DNA of 64,000 nucleotides from Hydrogenophaga sp040372165 (GCF_040372165.1 NZ_BAABWG010000002.1:62001-126000), one strand, 5' to 3'; positions 48,273-57,142 are shown, counted from the stretch's first letter. Notes: generated by a model not told the origin, from the sequence alone. A program made the numbers and translations.

Positions 48273-49184
48273 ATGAACCAGCTACCCACGAAAGTTCGCA
48301 TCATTGATGTCGGTCCACGGGACGGTTTGCAGAATGAAAAGCAGCCGGTGCCAGCGGCCATCAAGATCGAACTGGTGCATCGCCTGCAGGCCGCCGGCTT
48401 GAAAGAGATTGAAGTCACCAGCTATGTCAGCCCCAAGTGGGTGCCGCAAATGGCCGATAACCACGAGGTCATGGCCGGCATCACCCGTTTGCCCGGTGTG
48501 CGCTATTCGGTGTTGACGCCCAACATGAAGGGCTTCGAGGGAGCGGTATCGGATAAGCCTGACGAGATCGTGGTGTTCGGTGCAGCCAGCGAGGCCTTCA
48601 GCCAGAAGAACATCAATTGTTCGATCGCTGAAAGCATCGAGCGCTTTGCGCCGGTGGTGGCCGCGGCCAAAGCCGCTGGCATCGCCGTGCGCGGGGCCAT
48701 GAGCTGCACGGTGGGCTGCCCATACGAAGGTGATGTGCCCGCGGAACGCGTCGGGTATCTGGCCGGCCTGATGAAGGGCATAGGCGTGGAGCGGGTGGAC
48801 GTGGCCGACACCATTGGCGTGGGCACGCCGCGCAAGGTGCAGGCAGCGTTTGAGGCCGCCTTGGCGCACTACAGTATTGATGAGGTGGCCGGCCATTTCC
48901 ATGACACCTACGGACAGGCTTTGTCCAACACCCTTGCCGCGTTGGAGCTGGGGGTCTGGAACTACCAGTCCTCCGTCTCCGGCCTGGGAGGCTGCCCCTA
49001 CGCCAAGGGTGCGACCGGCAACGTGGCCACCGAAGATCTGGTTTACCTGCTGCACGGCATGGGCATCGACACCGGCATCGATCTCGGTGCCCTGGTGGAT
49101 GCAGGTGTCTTCATCAGTGAACAGCTCGGCCGCGGTACGCCATCTCGTGTGGCGCGCGCGCTTCTGGCAAAACGCGATAGTTGA
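48273..49184 (+). CDS. liuE: hydroxymethylglutaryl-CoA lyase
   Basis: Cleaves HMG-CoA to acetoacetate and acetyl-CoA, the last dedicated leucine-degradation step. The 303 residues form a TIM barrel of the DRE-type family with VGPRDGLQNEK at the start, VTSYVSPKWVPQM, the GHFHDTYGQAL metal-binding histidines and the catalytic cysteine region GLGGCPYAKGATGN. It follows ghrA by 24 bp and touches the YbaK-like frame. A separate CoA-transferase for acetoacetate is not seen. Confidence 0.97.
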   Translation: MNQLPTKVRIIDVGPRDGLQNEKQPVPAAIKIELVHRLQAAGLKEIEVTSYVSPKWVPQMADNHEVMAGITRLPGVRYSVLTPNMKGFEGAVSDKPDEIVVFGAASEAFSQKNINCSIAESIERFAPVVAAAKAAGIAVRGAMSCTVGCPYEGDVPAERVGYLAGLMKGIGVERVDVADTIGVGTPRKVQAAFEAALAHYSIDEVAGHFHDTYGQALSNTLAALELGVWNYQSSVSGLGGCPYAKGATGNVATEDLVYLLHGMGIDTGIDLGALVDAGVFISEQLGRGTPSRVARALLAKRDS

Positions 49185-49195
49185 ACTTCCTGCCC

Positions 49196-49786
49196 ATGTC
49201 ATCACAAACAACTTCTGACATTTCTTCGCATCCGTCGGCCACGCCCGCCGACATGACTCATCTCACGCCTTCCATGCAGCGCGTGGTCGACACGCTGGCG
49301 GCCAAAGGTCACCCTCACAGGCCTGTCATGTTGTCCGATGCCGCGCGCACGGCTCAGCAGGCGGCGGATGCACTGGGCGTGGCCCTGGGTCAGATCGCCA
49401 AGAGCATCCTCTTTCGTCGCAAGAATCATCCCAGCGGCGTGGATGCAGCGGTGCTGGTGGTGACTTCGGGTGATTTGCGGGTGGACGAGAAGAAAGTGCA
49501 GGCGCTGGTCTGCGCGGATGGCGGCAAGCTGGGCCGTGCCAATGCCGAGTTCGTCAAGGAGATGACCGGCTTCTCCATCGGCGGGGTTTCACCCGTGGCG
49601 CATGCAAGCCCTCCGGTTACCCTGATCGATCGGGAGCTGTTGCGTTTCGAGGAAGTGTGGGCCGCGGCAGGGCATCCCCATGGCGTGTTTCGCCTTTCGC
49701 CACAGGAGCTGGTGGAGCTGACGGGTGCGCCGGTGGCCGATGTGACAGTGACTGCCGACAATGCGCCGGAAGAAGGTGACCAATGA
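49196..49786 (+). CDS. YbaK/ProX-family aminoacyl-tRNA deacylase-like protein
   Basis: A 196-residue protein with the YbaK/prolyl-tRNA editing domain: LGQIAKSILFR, the strands AVLVVTSGDLRVDEKKV and the GFSIGGVSPVAH motif that lines the editing pocket. Such proteins deacylate mischarged tRNAs such as Cys- or Ala-tRNAPro. The frame is open from a TTG overlapping the liuE stop; I chose the ATG at 49196, with Met at 49253 another option. It overlaps the DUF1289 gene by ATGA. Confidence 0.88.
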   Translation: MSSQTTSDISSHPSATPADMTHLTPSMQRVVDTLAAKGHPHRPVMLSDAARTAQQAADALGVALGQIAKSILFRRKNHPSGVDAAVLVVTSGDLRVDEKKVQALVCADGGKLGRANAEFVKEMTGFSIGGVSPVAHASPPVTLIDRELLRFEEVWAAAGHPHGVFRLSPQELVELTGAPVADVTVTADNAPEEGDQ

Positions 49787-50016
49787 CGGTAGGAGACCAA
49801 GACTCTACAAGGCCTGTGCCCTCGCCATGCATTTCCGTGTGTGTGATGGATGCTTCAAGCGGTTTGTGCAAGGGCTGCTGGCGCTCCATTGAAGAAATCG
49901 CTGCCTGGTCAGGTATCAGCGATGCGGAGAAGCTTCAGGTCTGGGGGAACATCAAATCGCGTATCCGGCACGCAGGCGCTGCACCATTGCCAGCGACGCC
50001 TGCCGATTCTGATTAG
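49783..50016 (+). CDS. DUF1289 small cysteine-rich protein
   Basis: A 77-residue protein with PSPCISVCVMD and GLCKGCWRSIEEIAAW, the four-cysteine pattern (CX3C and CXXC) of the DUF1289 family, followed by a short helix and a disordered Ala/Pro tail. Metal binding is likely but the role is unknown. It overlaps the YbaK-like stop by four bases and precedes the HCCA-isomerase-like gene by 32 bp. Confidence 0.9.
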   Translation: MTVGDQDSTRPVPSPCISVCVMDASSGLCKGCWRSIEEIAAWSGISDAEKLQVWGNIKSRIRHAGAAPLPATPADSD

Positions 50017-50048
50017 GCGACCTGCGCACACCATTGAAGGAGACAAGC

Positions 50049-50765
50049 ATGGACGAATCACAGAAGGCAACCGAGTCAACGCAAGGCGATGTCCGGCAGA
50101 TCACGTTTTACTACGACGTACTCTCGCCCTACGCCTACCTGGCATTTCACCAGTTGCCCCAATCCTTGCAGGGCGTGAGTTATCAGGTGGACTACAAGCC
50201 GGCGCTTCTGGGCGTTTTGCTTCGTGCCAAGAACATGCTTGGCCCGGCGGAAGTCGAGTACAAGCGCGACTGGGTCTATCGCCACTGTCTCTGGCTGGCA
50301 TCGCAGCAAGGCCTGGAGATGGCCATGCCGGAAAAGCACCCTTTCAACCCCATGCCGCTGATGCGCCTGGCGCTTGCTTGCGCGCATCCGGATGCGCCGG
50401 CCGTCTCCAGCCGCCATGTCACGGGGCGATTGCTCGATCACGTCTGGTGCGGTGGGGCCGCTGTGGATGATGCAGACCGAATGGCCAGCCTGACGGCAGA
50501 GATGCAGTCGCACATGGCAGAGCGCAAGCTGCCCTGGCTGGCGCCCGACAGCGATGCGGTCAAGCAGCAGCTGCGGACCAACACGGAAGCCGCAGTGGCT
50601 GAAGGCGTGTTTGGCGTTCCGACTCTGCAGGTGGATGGGCGAAACTTCTGGGGGCTGGATGCCCTGCCAATGCTGCGCGCCTATCTGGATGGCGACAGCT
50701 GGTTCGCCTCGGGGGTGTGGGAAGCGGCTCCGGCGGTGCCCTCCGGGCTGCCCCCCAGAACCTGA
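50049..50765 (+). CDS. 2-hydroxychromene-2-carboxylate isomerase-like (DsbA-fold) protein
   Basis: A 238-residue kappa-class-GST/DsbA-fold protein. ITFYYDVLSPYAYLAFHQL gives the active-site serine of the family in SPYAY, and GVFGVPTLQVDGRNFWGLDAL is the conserved cis-proline region. These enzymes isomerise aromatic pathway intermediates with glutathione; the real substrate is uncertain here because no naphthalene-type genes are present. AAGGAGACAAGC precedes the ATG at 50049; a TTG 15 bases upstream also opens the frame. Confidence 0.88.
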   Translation: MDESQKATESTQGDVRQITFYYDVLSPYAYLAFHQLPQSLQGVSYQVDYKPALLGVLLRAKNMLGPAEVEYKRDWVYRHCLWLASQQGLEMAMPEKHPFNPMPLMRLALACAHPDAPAVSSRHVTGRLLDHVWCGGAAVDDADRMASLTAEMQSHMAERKLPWLAPDSDAVKQQLRTNTEAAVAEGVFGVPTLQVDGRNFWGLDALPMLRAYLDGDSWFASGVWEAAPAVPSGLPPRT

Positions 50766-50862
50766 ATGGACGGCAGGGAGGTCAGACGAAATCGTCTGAC
50801 TGCCCTACCTGGGCCGTGACCTTCATATTGGCAAACACCGGCCCGAAACTCTCCCACTGCGA

Positions 50863-52167
50863 TCAACGCAGGTTGGCGCAGTTGGCATAGAAGGTGGTGG
50901 TCGCCGGCCAGTCGGAAAACACACCCAGCACACCCACATCCTTGGCGAGTACATCCAGTACGCGGAACTGATCGCCTTCACGGCCGATGGCGCTGTCAAA
51001 CGTCTGGTAGTACCAGCCATTGTTGCCGTCCGCCAGAATGCCTGAGCGCTCCAGTGTCCAGGTGATGATGTCCAGGCCGGCGGAGCGGGCTTGCTGCGCA
51101 TAGGGCGAGGGCACCAGCTGACCATTGCCGTCGGCTGCAATCAGGGCCCACAGCGGAGGCGCCACAATGTTGATGCCATCAGCCTTGTACTCGGCCAGCT
51201 CTGCGGCACCGGGCAGGTCGGCAGGGGTTTCGGCATCGTCAAGGTAGACCGCCTGACGCCCGAATGCCGGCGCATGGTTCAACCAGTACAGCACATCATC
51301 TTTGTTGAAAGACTGGGCAAACACGCGGCGGGCAGGTACCCCGGCAGACTTGTACTCGTCGATCATCTTCTGCGCATAGGCCTGCTGGGTGAAGCCTTCG
51401 AACGGCATGTCGACTGACGGGCTCTTGAGCTCAGGCGTCATCTTGACGCCCAGCTTCTTGAACAGGGCAATGCTCTCGGCGTGGGTCATCAAGGTGCCAC
51501 TGGTGGGGCCGCTGTAGATGTCGGTACGCCAGTTGGCTGTGCCGGCAACGTAATCCTCGACAGTTTGCGCAGCAGGGTTGAATGCATCCATCTTGCCGCG
51601 CAGGCTCTTGAATTCGGCCAGGGTGATATCGCTGGTGCGGCATTCGGCGCTGGCTGGCTGTGTGACCTTGCCGTCGGTGTCGAGCACCGCAGGCGTGAAG
51701 GCCTTGGTGCACTTGGCGGCCAGCGGGGTCAGCAAGATGTTGGTGGTGGTGTGCAGGTCGTTCTGAGCGTGACGGCAGACGAGTGCCTTGTCCTTGGTGA
51801 ACGTGACATCACATTCCACAATGCCCGCACCCATGCGGGCCGCCGCCGTGTACGACTCCATTGTGTGCTCTGGAAACTGCATGGGGGCGCCGCGGTGACC
51901 GATGGAGAAGTCACGCGAGGTGAACGCCGGCCGTTTCGTGCACTGCTGCATCTGCTTCTTCAGAGCGCTTTCTTCCATGTCGTTCGCCAGAAAAAACGGG
52001 CGTGCGCCAACCTGGATGCTGCGTGGCCGCTCGGAGAACCAGTCCTTGAACTTGCCACCATGATGTCCATGGTCAGGCGCAGCCATTGAGGCACTGGTGT
52101 GGGCAAATGTGCCAAAAGCGATAAGCAGGGCAGCACCCAAATGGATTCGAGAGAGCATGGACAGCAT
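50863..52167 (-). CDS. secreted glycerophosphodiester phosphodiesterase-family protein
   Basis: A 434-residue protein with a signal peptide (residues about 1-29, ending ASMAA) and a GDPD barrel: IGHRGAPMQFPEHTMESY with H-R-G, then ECDVTFTKD carrying the metal-binding Glu and Asp, and a late KADGINIVAPPL. It is expected to hydrolyse glycerophosphodiesters in the periplasm, giving glycerol-3-phosphate. An AAGGA touches the first ATG, so the ATG three codons later (52158) may be the real start. A leader hairpin lies at 52199-52227. Confidence 0.9.
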   Translation of the reverse strand: MLSMLSRIHLGAALLIAFGTFAHTSASMAAPDHGHHGGKFKDWFSERPRSIQVGARPFFLANDMEESALKKQMQQCTKRPAFTSRDFSIGHRGAPMQFPEHTMESYTAAARMGAGIVECDVTFTKDKALVCRHAQNDLHTTTNILLTPLAAKCTKAFTPAVLDTDGKVTQPASAECRTSDITLAEFKSLRGKMDAFNPAAQTVEDYVAGTANWRTDIYSGPTSGTLMTHAESIALFKKLGVKMTPELKSPSVDMPFEGFTQQAYAQKMIDEYKSAGVPARRVFAQSFNKDDVLYWLNHAPAFGRQAVYLDDAETPADLPGAAELAEYKADGINIVAPPLWALIAADGNGQLVPSPYAQQARSAGLDIITWTLERSGILADGNNGWYYQTFDSAIGREGDQFRVLDVLAKDVGVLGVFSDWPATTTFYANCANLR

Positions 52168-52542
52168 TCCTTGTCTGTGTCGAGTTGAAAAGTGGCGCGT
52201 CGAGGCAGGAGGGGGAGCTGCCTCGACACGGTTTCAAACCGCATCACTGGCCTGACGTCTGACAGCCAGCGCTGATCCACTCCGGCAGCTGCCACGCTGT
52301 AATCGGTCCTGTTGCCTTGTCCCTGTTGTGAAGGCCGTCGGTTTCGTTGCGTGGTGCTCGCTCGATCAGGCGCTGGCGGTGGCTTCCTGGCTATTGCCTG
52401 CGCCGGTCAAGGCCGCGATGCAAGGTGCATGCTACGGGCGCTGTGTGGCAGTACTGTGACGCAAGCATGGCCTTTAAATGACGACATGCACTACACGCCT
52501 TCCCTGCCCATTCACTCACCCATGGACCAGCCAAGGCTGCAG
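52168..52542. other. 375-bp gap with a 9-bp-arm hairpin in the GDPD leader
   Basis: GTCGAGGCA (52199-52207) and TGCCTCGAC (52219-52227) form a perfect 9-bp stem around an 11-base loop, about 30 bp upstream of the leftward GDPD gene. The rest of the gap shows no gene or clear promoter to my eye. Confidence 0.6.
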
Positions 52543-52869
52543 CTATCGATTGACGAAAGTGCTCTTGTCCGTGTCAAGCACAAATACCTGACCGAACGCA
52601 CCAATGGAGACAGTCTTGCCATTGACGGTGGTGTATGAGCCCAGGCCAAGCGGGTGGTAGTCAGAGACGAATGCCGTGAGAGCGCCCAGGCCCAGCAGGC
52701 CGGAGAGCGGGCTGCGCTCACCAATGGCTTGCCTGATGGCCTGGCGGTGCTGGTCCGGATCCGGGTTGGTGGCCCATGCGGCACCAAGTGTCAGAGCCAG
52801 TAGCAGCAGAATCGCCCACCTGGCTCGTCCTTGCTGTGCGGTTGTTGGTCGACGCGTGGCGGTGTTCAT
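52543..52869 (-). CDS. small membrane-anchored or exported protein, DUF4359-like
   Basis: A roughly 108-residue protein with an N-terminal hydrophobic segment (AILLLLALTLGAAWA) followed by NPDPDQHRQAIRQAI, GLGALTAFV and a C-terminal SYTTVNGKTVSIGAFGQVFV strand. The pattern resembles small DUF4359-like proteins that begin NPxxxxHR after a membrane segment; that assignment is from memory and uncertain. The frame runs much further upstream, but the part antisense to the antiporter is low-complexity and not real. No ribosome binding site is clear. The function is unknown. Confidence 0.6.
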   Translation of the reverse strand: MNTATRRPTTAQQGRARWAILLLLALTLGAAWATNPDPDQHRQAIRQAIGERSPLSGLLGLGALTAFVSDYHPLGLGSYTTVNGKTVSIGAFGQVFVLDTDKSTFVNR

Positions 52870-52977
52870 GCTGGAGGAGCAATCATGCATTTGCGGGATT
52901 GGATGAGACAGCATCAGTATAGGTTGCGGATAACCATGCGAATTTTGCGTGTTTGATTTCGATCCTAGTATGGTTCC

Positions 52978-54057
52978 ATGCCCTTCAAGATTAGCCCATA
53001 TCACATCCTGCCCTGGCTTTGCGCTGCTGTGCTGGCGGCTGGCTTGATGCTGCCCATGAGCGGTGTGTTGCTGGGTGTCAGTCTGGTGGCGCTCATTGCT
53101 GCAGTTGGCGTGGGTGTTCATCATGCGGAGGTGATCGCTCACAGGGTGGGGGAACCCTACGGCACCTTGGTGTTGGCATTGTCGGTAACCATCATTGAGG
53201 CGGCGCTGATCATTTCGATGATGATTGTTGGCGGGGAGAAAAGCGCCAGTGTGGCCAGAGACGCCATCTACGGTGCGGTGATGGTCATTGTCACGGGGGT
53301 GGTCGGCTTGTGCCTGCTGGTAGGGGGTTGGCACCATCGTGAGCAAACGTTTCGGCTCGAAGGGACCAATGCCGGCATGGCGGCTCTTGCGGTGATGGCT
53401 GGCCTGGTGCTCGTCATGCCGTCGTTGACGATCAGCGCGCCAGGCGCGCGTTACTCTGGTTCCCAATTGGCGTTTGTCGCGTTGGGATCGCTCGCACTCT
53501 GGCTCGCCTTCATCTTCTTCCAGACGGTTCGCCACAGAGAGTTCTTTCTACCGGAAGAAGGGGCCGGTGACCAAGCTCATGCCGAAGGCGAATCGCCGAC
53601 CACGCGGAGTGCCTTGGTCAGCTTCGGCTTGCTGGTGGTCGCTCTGGTATCCGTCGTGGGACTCGCCAAGCTGATGTCTCCATCGCTGGAAGCACTGGTC
53701 TCGAACTGGGCTTTGCCGCAGACAGTGGTCGGTGTCGTGATCGCTGTGATTGTGCTGCTGCCGGAGTCCTATGCCGCAGTGCGTGCGGCCAGAGCCAATC
53801 GGTTGCAGACCAGCATGAACCTGGCGATCGGCTCCGCGCTTGCCTGCATTGGACTGACGGTTCCAGTGGTGGTGGTCGCCGCACTGTGGCTGGACCTTCC
53901 CCTGAATCTCGGACTTGCTTCCAAGGACATCGGCATGCTGACACTGACCTTCGTGATGAGTGCCTTCACACTTGGAGCAGGACGAACCAACTTCATGCAA
54001 GGCGCTGTTCACGTTGTGATGTTCGCTGCCTTCCTGTTCCTGACACTGGAGCCGTGA
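52978..54057 (+). CDS. chaA: calcium/proton antiporter (ChaA-like)
   Basis: An inner-membrane cation/proton exchanger of the CaCA superfamily, 359 residues with about eleven hydrophobic segments. The two alpha-repeats carry the catalytic acidic motifs: GEPYGTLVLALSVTIIEAAL and AVIVLLPESYAAVRAA. It is expected to expel Ca2+ (or Na+/K+ at high pH). It is divergent from the small DUF4359-like gene, with 108 bp between. Confidence 0.93.
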   Translation: MPFKISPYHILPWLCAAVLAAGLMLPMSGVLLGVSLVALIAAVGVGVHHAEVIAHRVGEPYGTLVLALSVTIIEAALIISMMIVGGEKSASVARDAIYGAVMVIVTGVVGLCLLVGGWHHREQTFRLEGTNAGMAALAVMAGLVLVMPSLTISAPGARYSGSQLAFVALGSLALWLAFIFFQTVRHREFFLPEEGAGDQAHAEGESPTTRSALVSFGLLVVALVSVVGLAKLMSPSLEALVSNWALPQTVVGVVIAVIVLLPESYAAVRAARANRLQTSMNLAIGSALACIGLTVPVVVVAALWLDLPLNLGLASKDIGMLTLTFVMSAFTLGAGRTNFMQGAVHVVMFAAFLFLTLEP

Positions 54058-54069
54058 AGCCTGTCCGCC

Positions 54070-55362
54070 TCAATCGTTCCTGGATCGATTTCGATGGGCG
54101 CGTTCGAGCATCATCCGCTGCTCCTGCTGATTCTGTGTCAATGAAGCAGCCCTCTCGTATGCGTCGGCTGCGGCAATGTGCCTGGACATTTGCTCCAGCA
54201 GGTCGCCATGGACTGCAGGCAGCCACGGGTAGTGTTGCAATTGATGCTGGTCAAGCAAAGCCTCTACGATTGGCAATGCCGCTTCTGGTCCATCTGCCTT
54301 TCCCACGGCGACCGCCCGGTTGAGCTCCACCACGGGTGACGGCATGCATTGCGCCAGTTCACCATAGAGGGTGGCGATGCGTTGCCAGTCCGTCTCGCTG
54401 GCCGATGGCGCCCTCGCGTGACATGCTGCAATGGCTGCCTGCAGCTGATAGCCACCGGCCGTTCTCTTGCTCACTGCTTGGGCCCTCTTCAGCGCTGACA
54501 GCCCTGACTCGATCAGCAAAGGGTCCCACTGCGAGCGATCCTGGTCCATCAGCAAGACGGGTTGACCCTTCTCGTCATGTCGTGCGGCCAGCCGAGAGGC
54601 CTGAATCTCCAGCAGCGACTGCAAGCCCAGCACTTCCGGCTCTTTGGGGGCCAGGTGCGTGAGCATGCGGGCCAGGCGCATCGCTTCATCGCACAAAGCT
54701 GGGCGCATCCAGTCGCCGCCGTCGGTGGCTGTGTAGCCTTCGTTGAAAATCAGGTAGATCACTTCCATGACAGATGCCAGCCGATTGGCCCGGTCTGCTT
54801 CGCCAGGCACTTCAAACGGCACGGACGCTTCACTCAGTGTGCGTTTGGCGCGAACGATTCGCTGTGCAATGGTGCTTTCCTTGCTGAGAAATGCACGAGC
54901 GATTTCCTGGGTGCTGAGCCCACCAAGCAGCCGCAGCGTGAGTGCCACACGGGAGGCGGGAGGAAGCAAGGGGTGGCAGGCAATGAAGATCAACCGAAGG
55001 AGGTCGTCATTGATTTCGGCATGCAGCCTGGCATCGTCCAGTGAGTCGGTGAAATCTGGTACGAGGTGCGCGCCAGCAGCCTCCAGGTCCGCAGCCATTG
55101 ATTCATGATGCCGCTGCATCATCTGCAAATGCCGCAGGTGATCGATGGCCCGGTTGATCGCTGTGGTCATCAGCCATGCACCCGGTCGGTCCGGAAAACC
55201 GTCTTGTGGCCATTTCTCCAGCGCCGTCATCAGTACCTCCTGCGCGATCTCCTCAGCCACCGCCAGGTCCCGGACGCGCCGGGTGACTGCAGCGATGATG
55301 CTGGCTGACTCCATGCGCCAGATGGCGGTCACCTGTTGCGTGAAGCTGTCTGGCTTGGTCAT
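54070..55362 (-). CDS. ECF-type sigma factor with C-terminal TPR-like extension (ECF42-like)
   Basis: A 430-residue RNA polymerase sigma factor. Region 2 (SIIAAVTRRVRDLAVAEEIAQEVLMTALEKW, with RPGAWLMTTAINRAIDHLR) and region 4 (LTLRLLGGLSTQEIARAFL) fill the first about 190 residues. The remaining about 240 form a conserved helical DUF6596/TPR-like extension seen in the ECF42 group. Like that group it is next to YciI/DGPF-type genes and lacks an anti-sigma gene. I placed the start at the ATG at 55362; the open frame upstream is out of register with family sequence. It lies 11 bp after the VOC gene stop. Confidence 0.9.
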   Translation of the reverse strand: MTKPDSFTQQVTAIWRMESASIIAAVTRRVRDLAVAEEIAQEVLMTALEKWPQDGFPDRPGAWLMTTAINRAIDHLRHLQMMQRHHESMAADLEAAGAHLVPDFTDSLDDARLHAEINDDLLRLIFIACHPLLPPASRVALTLRLLGGLSTQEIARAFLSKESTIAQRIVRAKRTLSEASVPFEVPGEADRANRLASVMEVIYLIFNEGYTATDGGDWMRPALCDEAMRLARMLTHLAPKEPEVLGLQSLLEIQASRLAARHDEKGQPVLLMDQDRSQWDPLLIESGLSALKRAQAVSKRTAGGYQLQAAIAACHARAPSASETDWQRIATLYGELAQCMPSPVVELNRAVAVGKADGPEAALPIVEALLDQHQLQHYPWLPAVHGDLLEQMSRHIAAADAYERAASLTQNQQEQRMMLERAHRNRSRND

Positions 55363-55373
55363 ATCGCGTGGCG

Positions 55374-55784
55374 TCACATCTGTGCCGGCGCTGCGGACTC
55401 GTCCATCCAGAAAACCTCCCACTGGTGACCGTCCAGGTCGGTGAAGCCATGCTGGTACATGAAGCCGTGGTCTTTGGGCTCGATCGGCGTATCTGCCCCC
55501 GCAGCCACGGCCTTGTTCACCACCTCGTTGACGGCCTCGCGTGAATCGACAGCCAGGGCGAGCAGCACCTCGGTCTGTTCGTGCGCGTTGCAAACGGGCT
55601 TGCGGGTAAAGCCCTGGAAGAAGGACTCGACGAGCAGCATGGCGCCAAAGCCGTTGCCGAGAACGAGGCAAGCGCCCTGGTCGTTGGTGAACCGCGGGTC
55701 GAACTCGAGTCCGATGGCTTCAAAGAAAGCGCGAGACCTGCCCATGTCACGAATGGGCAGGTTGACATAGATCTGTTTGAACAT
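55374..55784 (-). CDS. VOC-family (glyoxalase-like) protein
   Basis: A 136-residue two-beta-alpha-beta-beta-beta protein of the vicinal-oxygen-chelate superfamily: KQIYVNLPIRDMGRSRAFFEA at the start and YQHGFTDLDGHQWEVFWMD at the end, where the last Glu is a usual metal ligand. The first metal position is Asn/Leu rather than His, so metal binding is uncertain. It is immediately upstream of the sigma gene in the leftward operon. The substrate is unknown. Confidence 0.88.
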   Translation of the reverse strand: MFKQIYVNLPIRDMGRSRAFFEAIGLEFDPRFTNDQGACLVLGNGFGAMLLVESFFQGFTRKPVCNAHEQTEVLLALAVDSREAVNEVVNKAVAAGADTPIEPKDHGFMYQHGFTDLDGHQWEVFWMDESAAPAQM

Positions 55785-55832
55785 TTTCTGGATTCCTTCT
55801 GGGTTGGGGGTTGAGGGCTGGGTGCGGAGGTG

Positions 55833-56156
55833 TCAATGCAGGGTGACTTTGCTGGGTTCGAACGGATGGCGCACGTGGCGAATGTCGACGACAGTGGCGG
55901 CATCGGACGAGCCGGTGACCACGAATCCATGGCTCCACGCGGTGGCTTCTTCGCTGGAACGTACCTCAATCAGTACGCACAATGCGATGGTCTCTGGCCC
56001 GGCGGGCCAGCAGTCAAGAGCGTTGCCGTGCACCGGGTCAGAGCCTGGCAACTCGGTGCTGGCCAACAGCACACCGGCCTGTGCCATGCACTCGAGCTGG
56101 TTGCCCAGCACGGTGCTGTCTGGCTCGCCTGTTTTGACGATCAGCATGAAGCGCAT
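55833..56156 (-). CDS. YciI-like (YCII-domain) protein, DGPF motif absent
   Basis: A 107-residue protein opening MRFMLIVKTGEP and ending with a VVDIRHV strand, matching the YciI fold seen in ECF42-associated proteins. The DGPF motif found in its neighbour at 56786-57142 is missing, and the middle (WPAGPETIAL) is atypical. It may be a diverged paralogue. It lies between two VOC genes in the same leftward set. Confidence 0.7.
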   Translation of the reverse strand: MRFMLIVKTGEPDSTVLGNQLECMAQAGVLLASTELPGSDPVHGNALDCWPAGPETIALCVLIEVRSSEEATAWSHGFVVTGSSDAATVVDIRHVRHPFEPSKVTLH

Positions 56157-56202
56157 GTGCTGCCCTGTTCTGCCTGGCTCCAGGGATCAGGAAGAGGTGC
56201 GC

Positions 56203-56640
56203 CTACCCGGCGGGGCAGTCCTGGCCGCCCGAAGGCTGGAGAATGCTGTTTCGGTTGCCTTCCGTGTCGACAAAGGCCACATAGGTGCCCACGCCGGGGA
56301 TGTCCATTGGCTCACCCAGCACCTCACCACCGGCGCTCTTGATGCGCGCCATGGCGGCGGTGATGTCCTCGACGCCCATCACCACAGACGGGTGCTGCAT
56401 GGGCCAGTCCGGCTTGAAGGGAAACAGACCGCCATTGATGACACCCGGGACAGCGCCAGGCCCGGCGGGCGGTGGCGCTTCTGCTGTGGCGGTTGTGACC
56501 AGCAAGTAGTGGCCCATTTCTTCGCCCAGCATCTGGGTTTGCCACCCCATGGCTTCGGCATAGAACCGTGCTGCACGTGCAGCGTCCTTGTAGGGCATTT
56601 CAAAGTGCATCACCGGGCACATCGGGATGGTTTGACTCAT
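56203..56640 (-). CDS. VOC-family (glyoxalase-like) protein
   Basis: A 145-residue vicinal-oxygen-chelate protein. The start MCPVMHFEMPYKDAARAARFY is typical of PhnB-like/VOC members, with H12 at the first metal-ligand position. The end VAFVDTEGNRNSIL is the usual second-domain strand. It probably binds or modifies a small molecule. It is part of the operon with the sigma factor. Confidence 0.88.
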   Translation of the reverse strand: MSQTIPMCPVMHFEMPYKDAARAARFYAEAMGWQTQMLGEEMGHYLLVTTATAEAPPPAGPGAVPGVINGGLFPFKPDWPMQHPSVVMGVEDITAAMARIKSAGGEVLGEPMDIPGVGTYVAFVDTEGNRNSILQPSGGQDCPAG

Positions 56641-56785
56641 GACTGGACTCCTCGGGTCTGAATGGTTCGATTCGCAAGGGCAGGGTGCGCGTTGGCTGGC
56701 CCTTGCATGACCTGACGACGATCGCCTCCTGCGAGATTCGACATGCGAGACGCCAAAACGCTTCTACCGATCCCGGGGAGTACCC

Positions 56786-57142
56786 TCAGTCGGGTCTTGA
56801 TCCTTCAAAGCACGGCGCCAGAGCCCGCAATTCCACCGTAGCCCACTGCGCCGCGGGACAGCGCCTGGCGATCTTCAGCGCCTCATCTCGCTCGACGTTC
56901 TGCAGCAGAAAGAAGCCCCCCACCATTTCCTTGGCTTCGGCAAAAGGGCCGTCGACGATACCGCTGGGGCTGATGCGTGTGGCTTCAGCCGTGCCGGCCA
57001 GTGATTCGACCGCTTTGAGCTTGCCTTGTGCCGCCAGCTCTTCTCCGAACGCCTGCATGCGGGCGTACAGTTCGCGCCCCTCGGACTCGGAGCGCTCTTC
57101 GCGCTGTCCGACAGGCTCGTGGATGAGGAGCATGTACGACAT
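56786..57142 (-). CDS. YciI/DGPF-domain protein
   Basis: A 118-residue YCII-related protein beginning SYMLLIHEPVGQREERSE and containing IVDGPFAEAKEMVGG, the DGPF motif that names the group. The family often sits beside ECF42-type sigma factors, as it does here. The biochemical role is not established. The frame is open to 57202, but the ATG at 57142 starts the family sequence. It is the first gene of the leftward set. Confidence 0.87.
   Translation of the reverse strand: MSYMLLIHEPVGQREERSESEGRELYARMQAFGEELAAQGKLKAVESLAGTAEATRISPSGIVDGPFAEAKEMVGGFFLLQNVERDEALKIARRCPAAQWATVELRALAPCFEGSRPD

Noticed and set aside
52870..53535. N-terminal extension of the small protein's frame to 53535
   Set aside because: The extension is antisense to the antiporter and low in complexity; the recognisable membrane segment starts near 52869.
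55363..55671. N-terminal extension of the sigma factor frame to 55671
   Set aside because: It overlaps the VOC gene in another frame and has an Arg-rich non-conserved translation; the sigma domain begins at the ATG at 55362.
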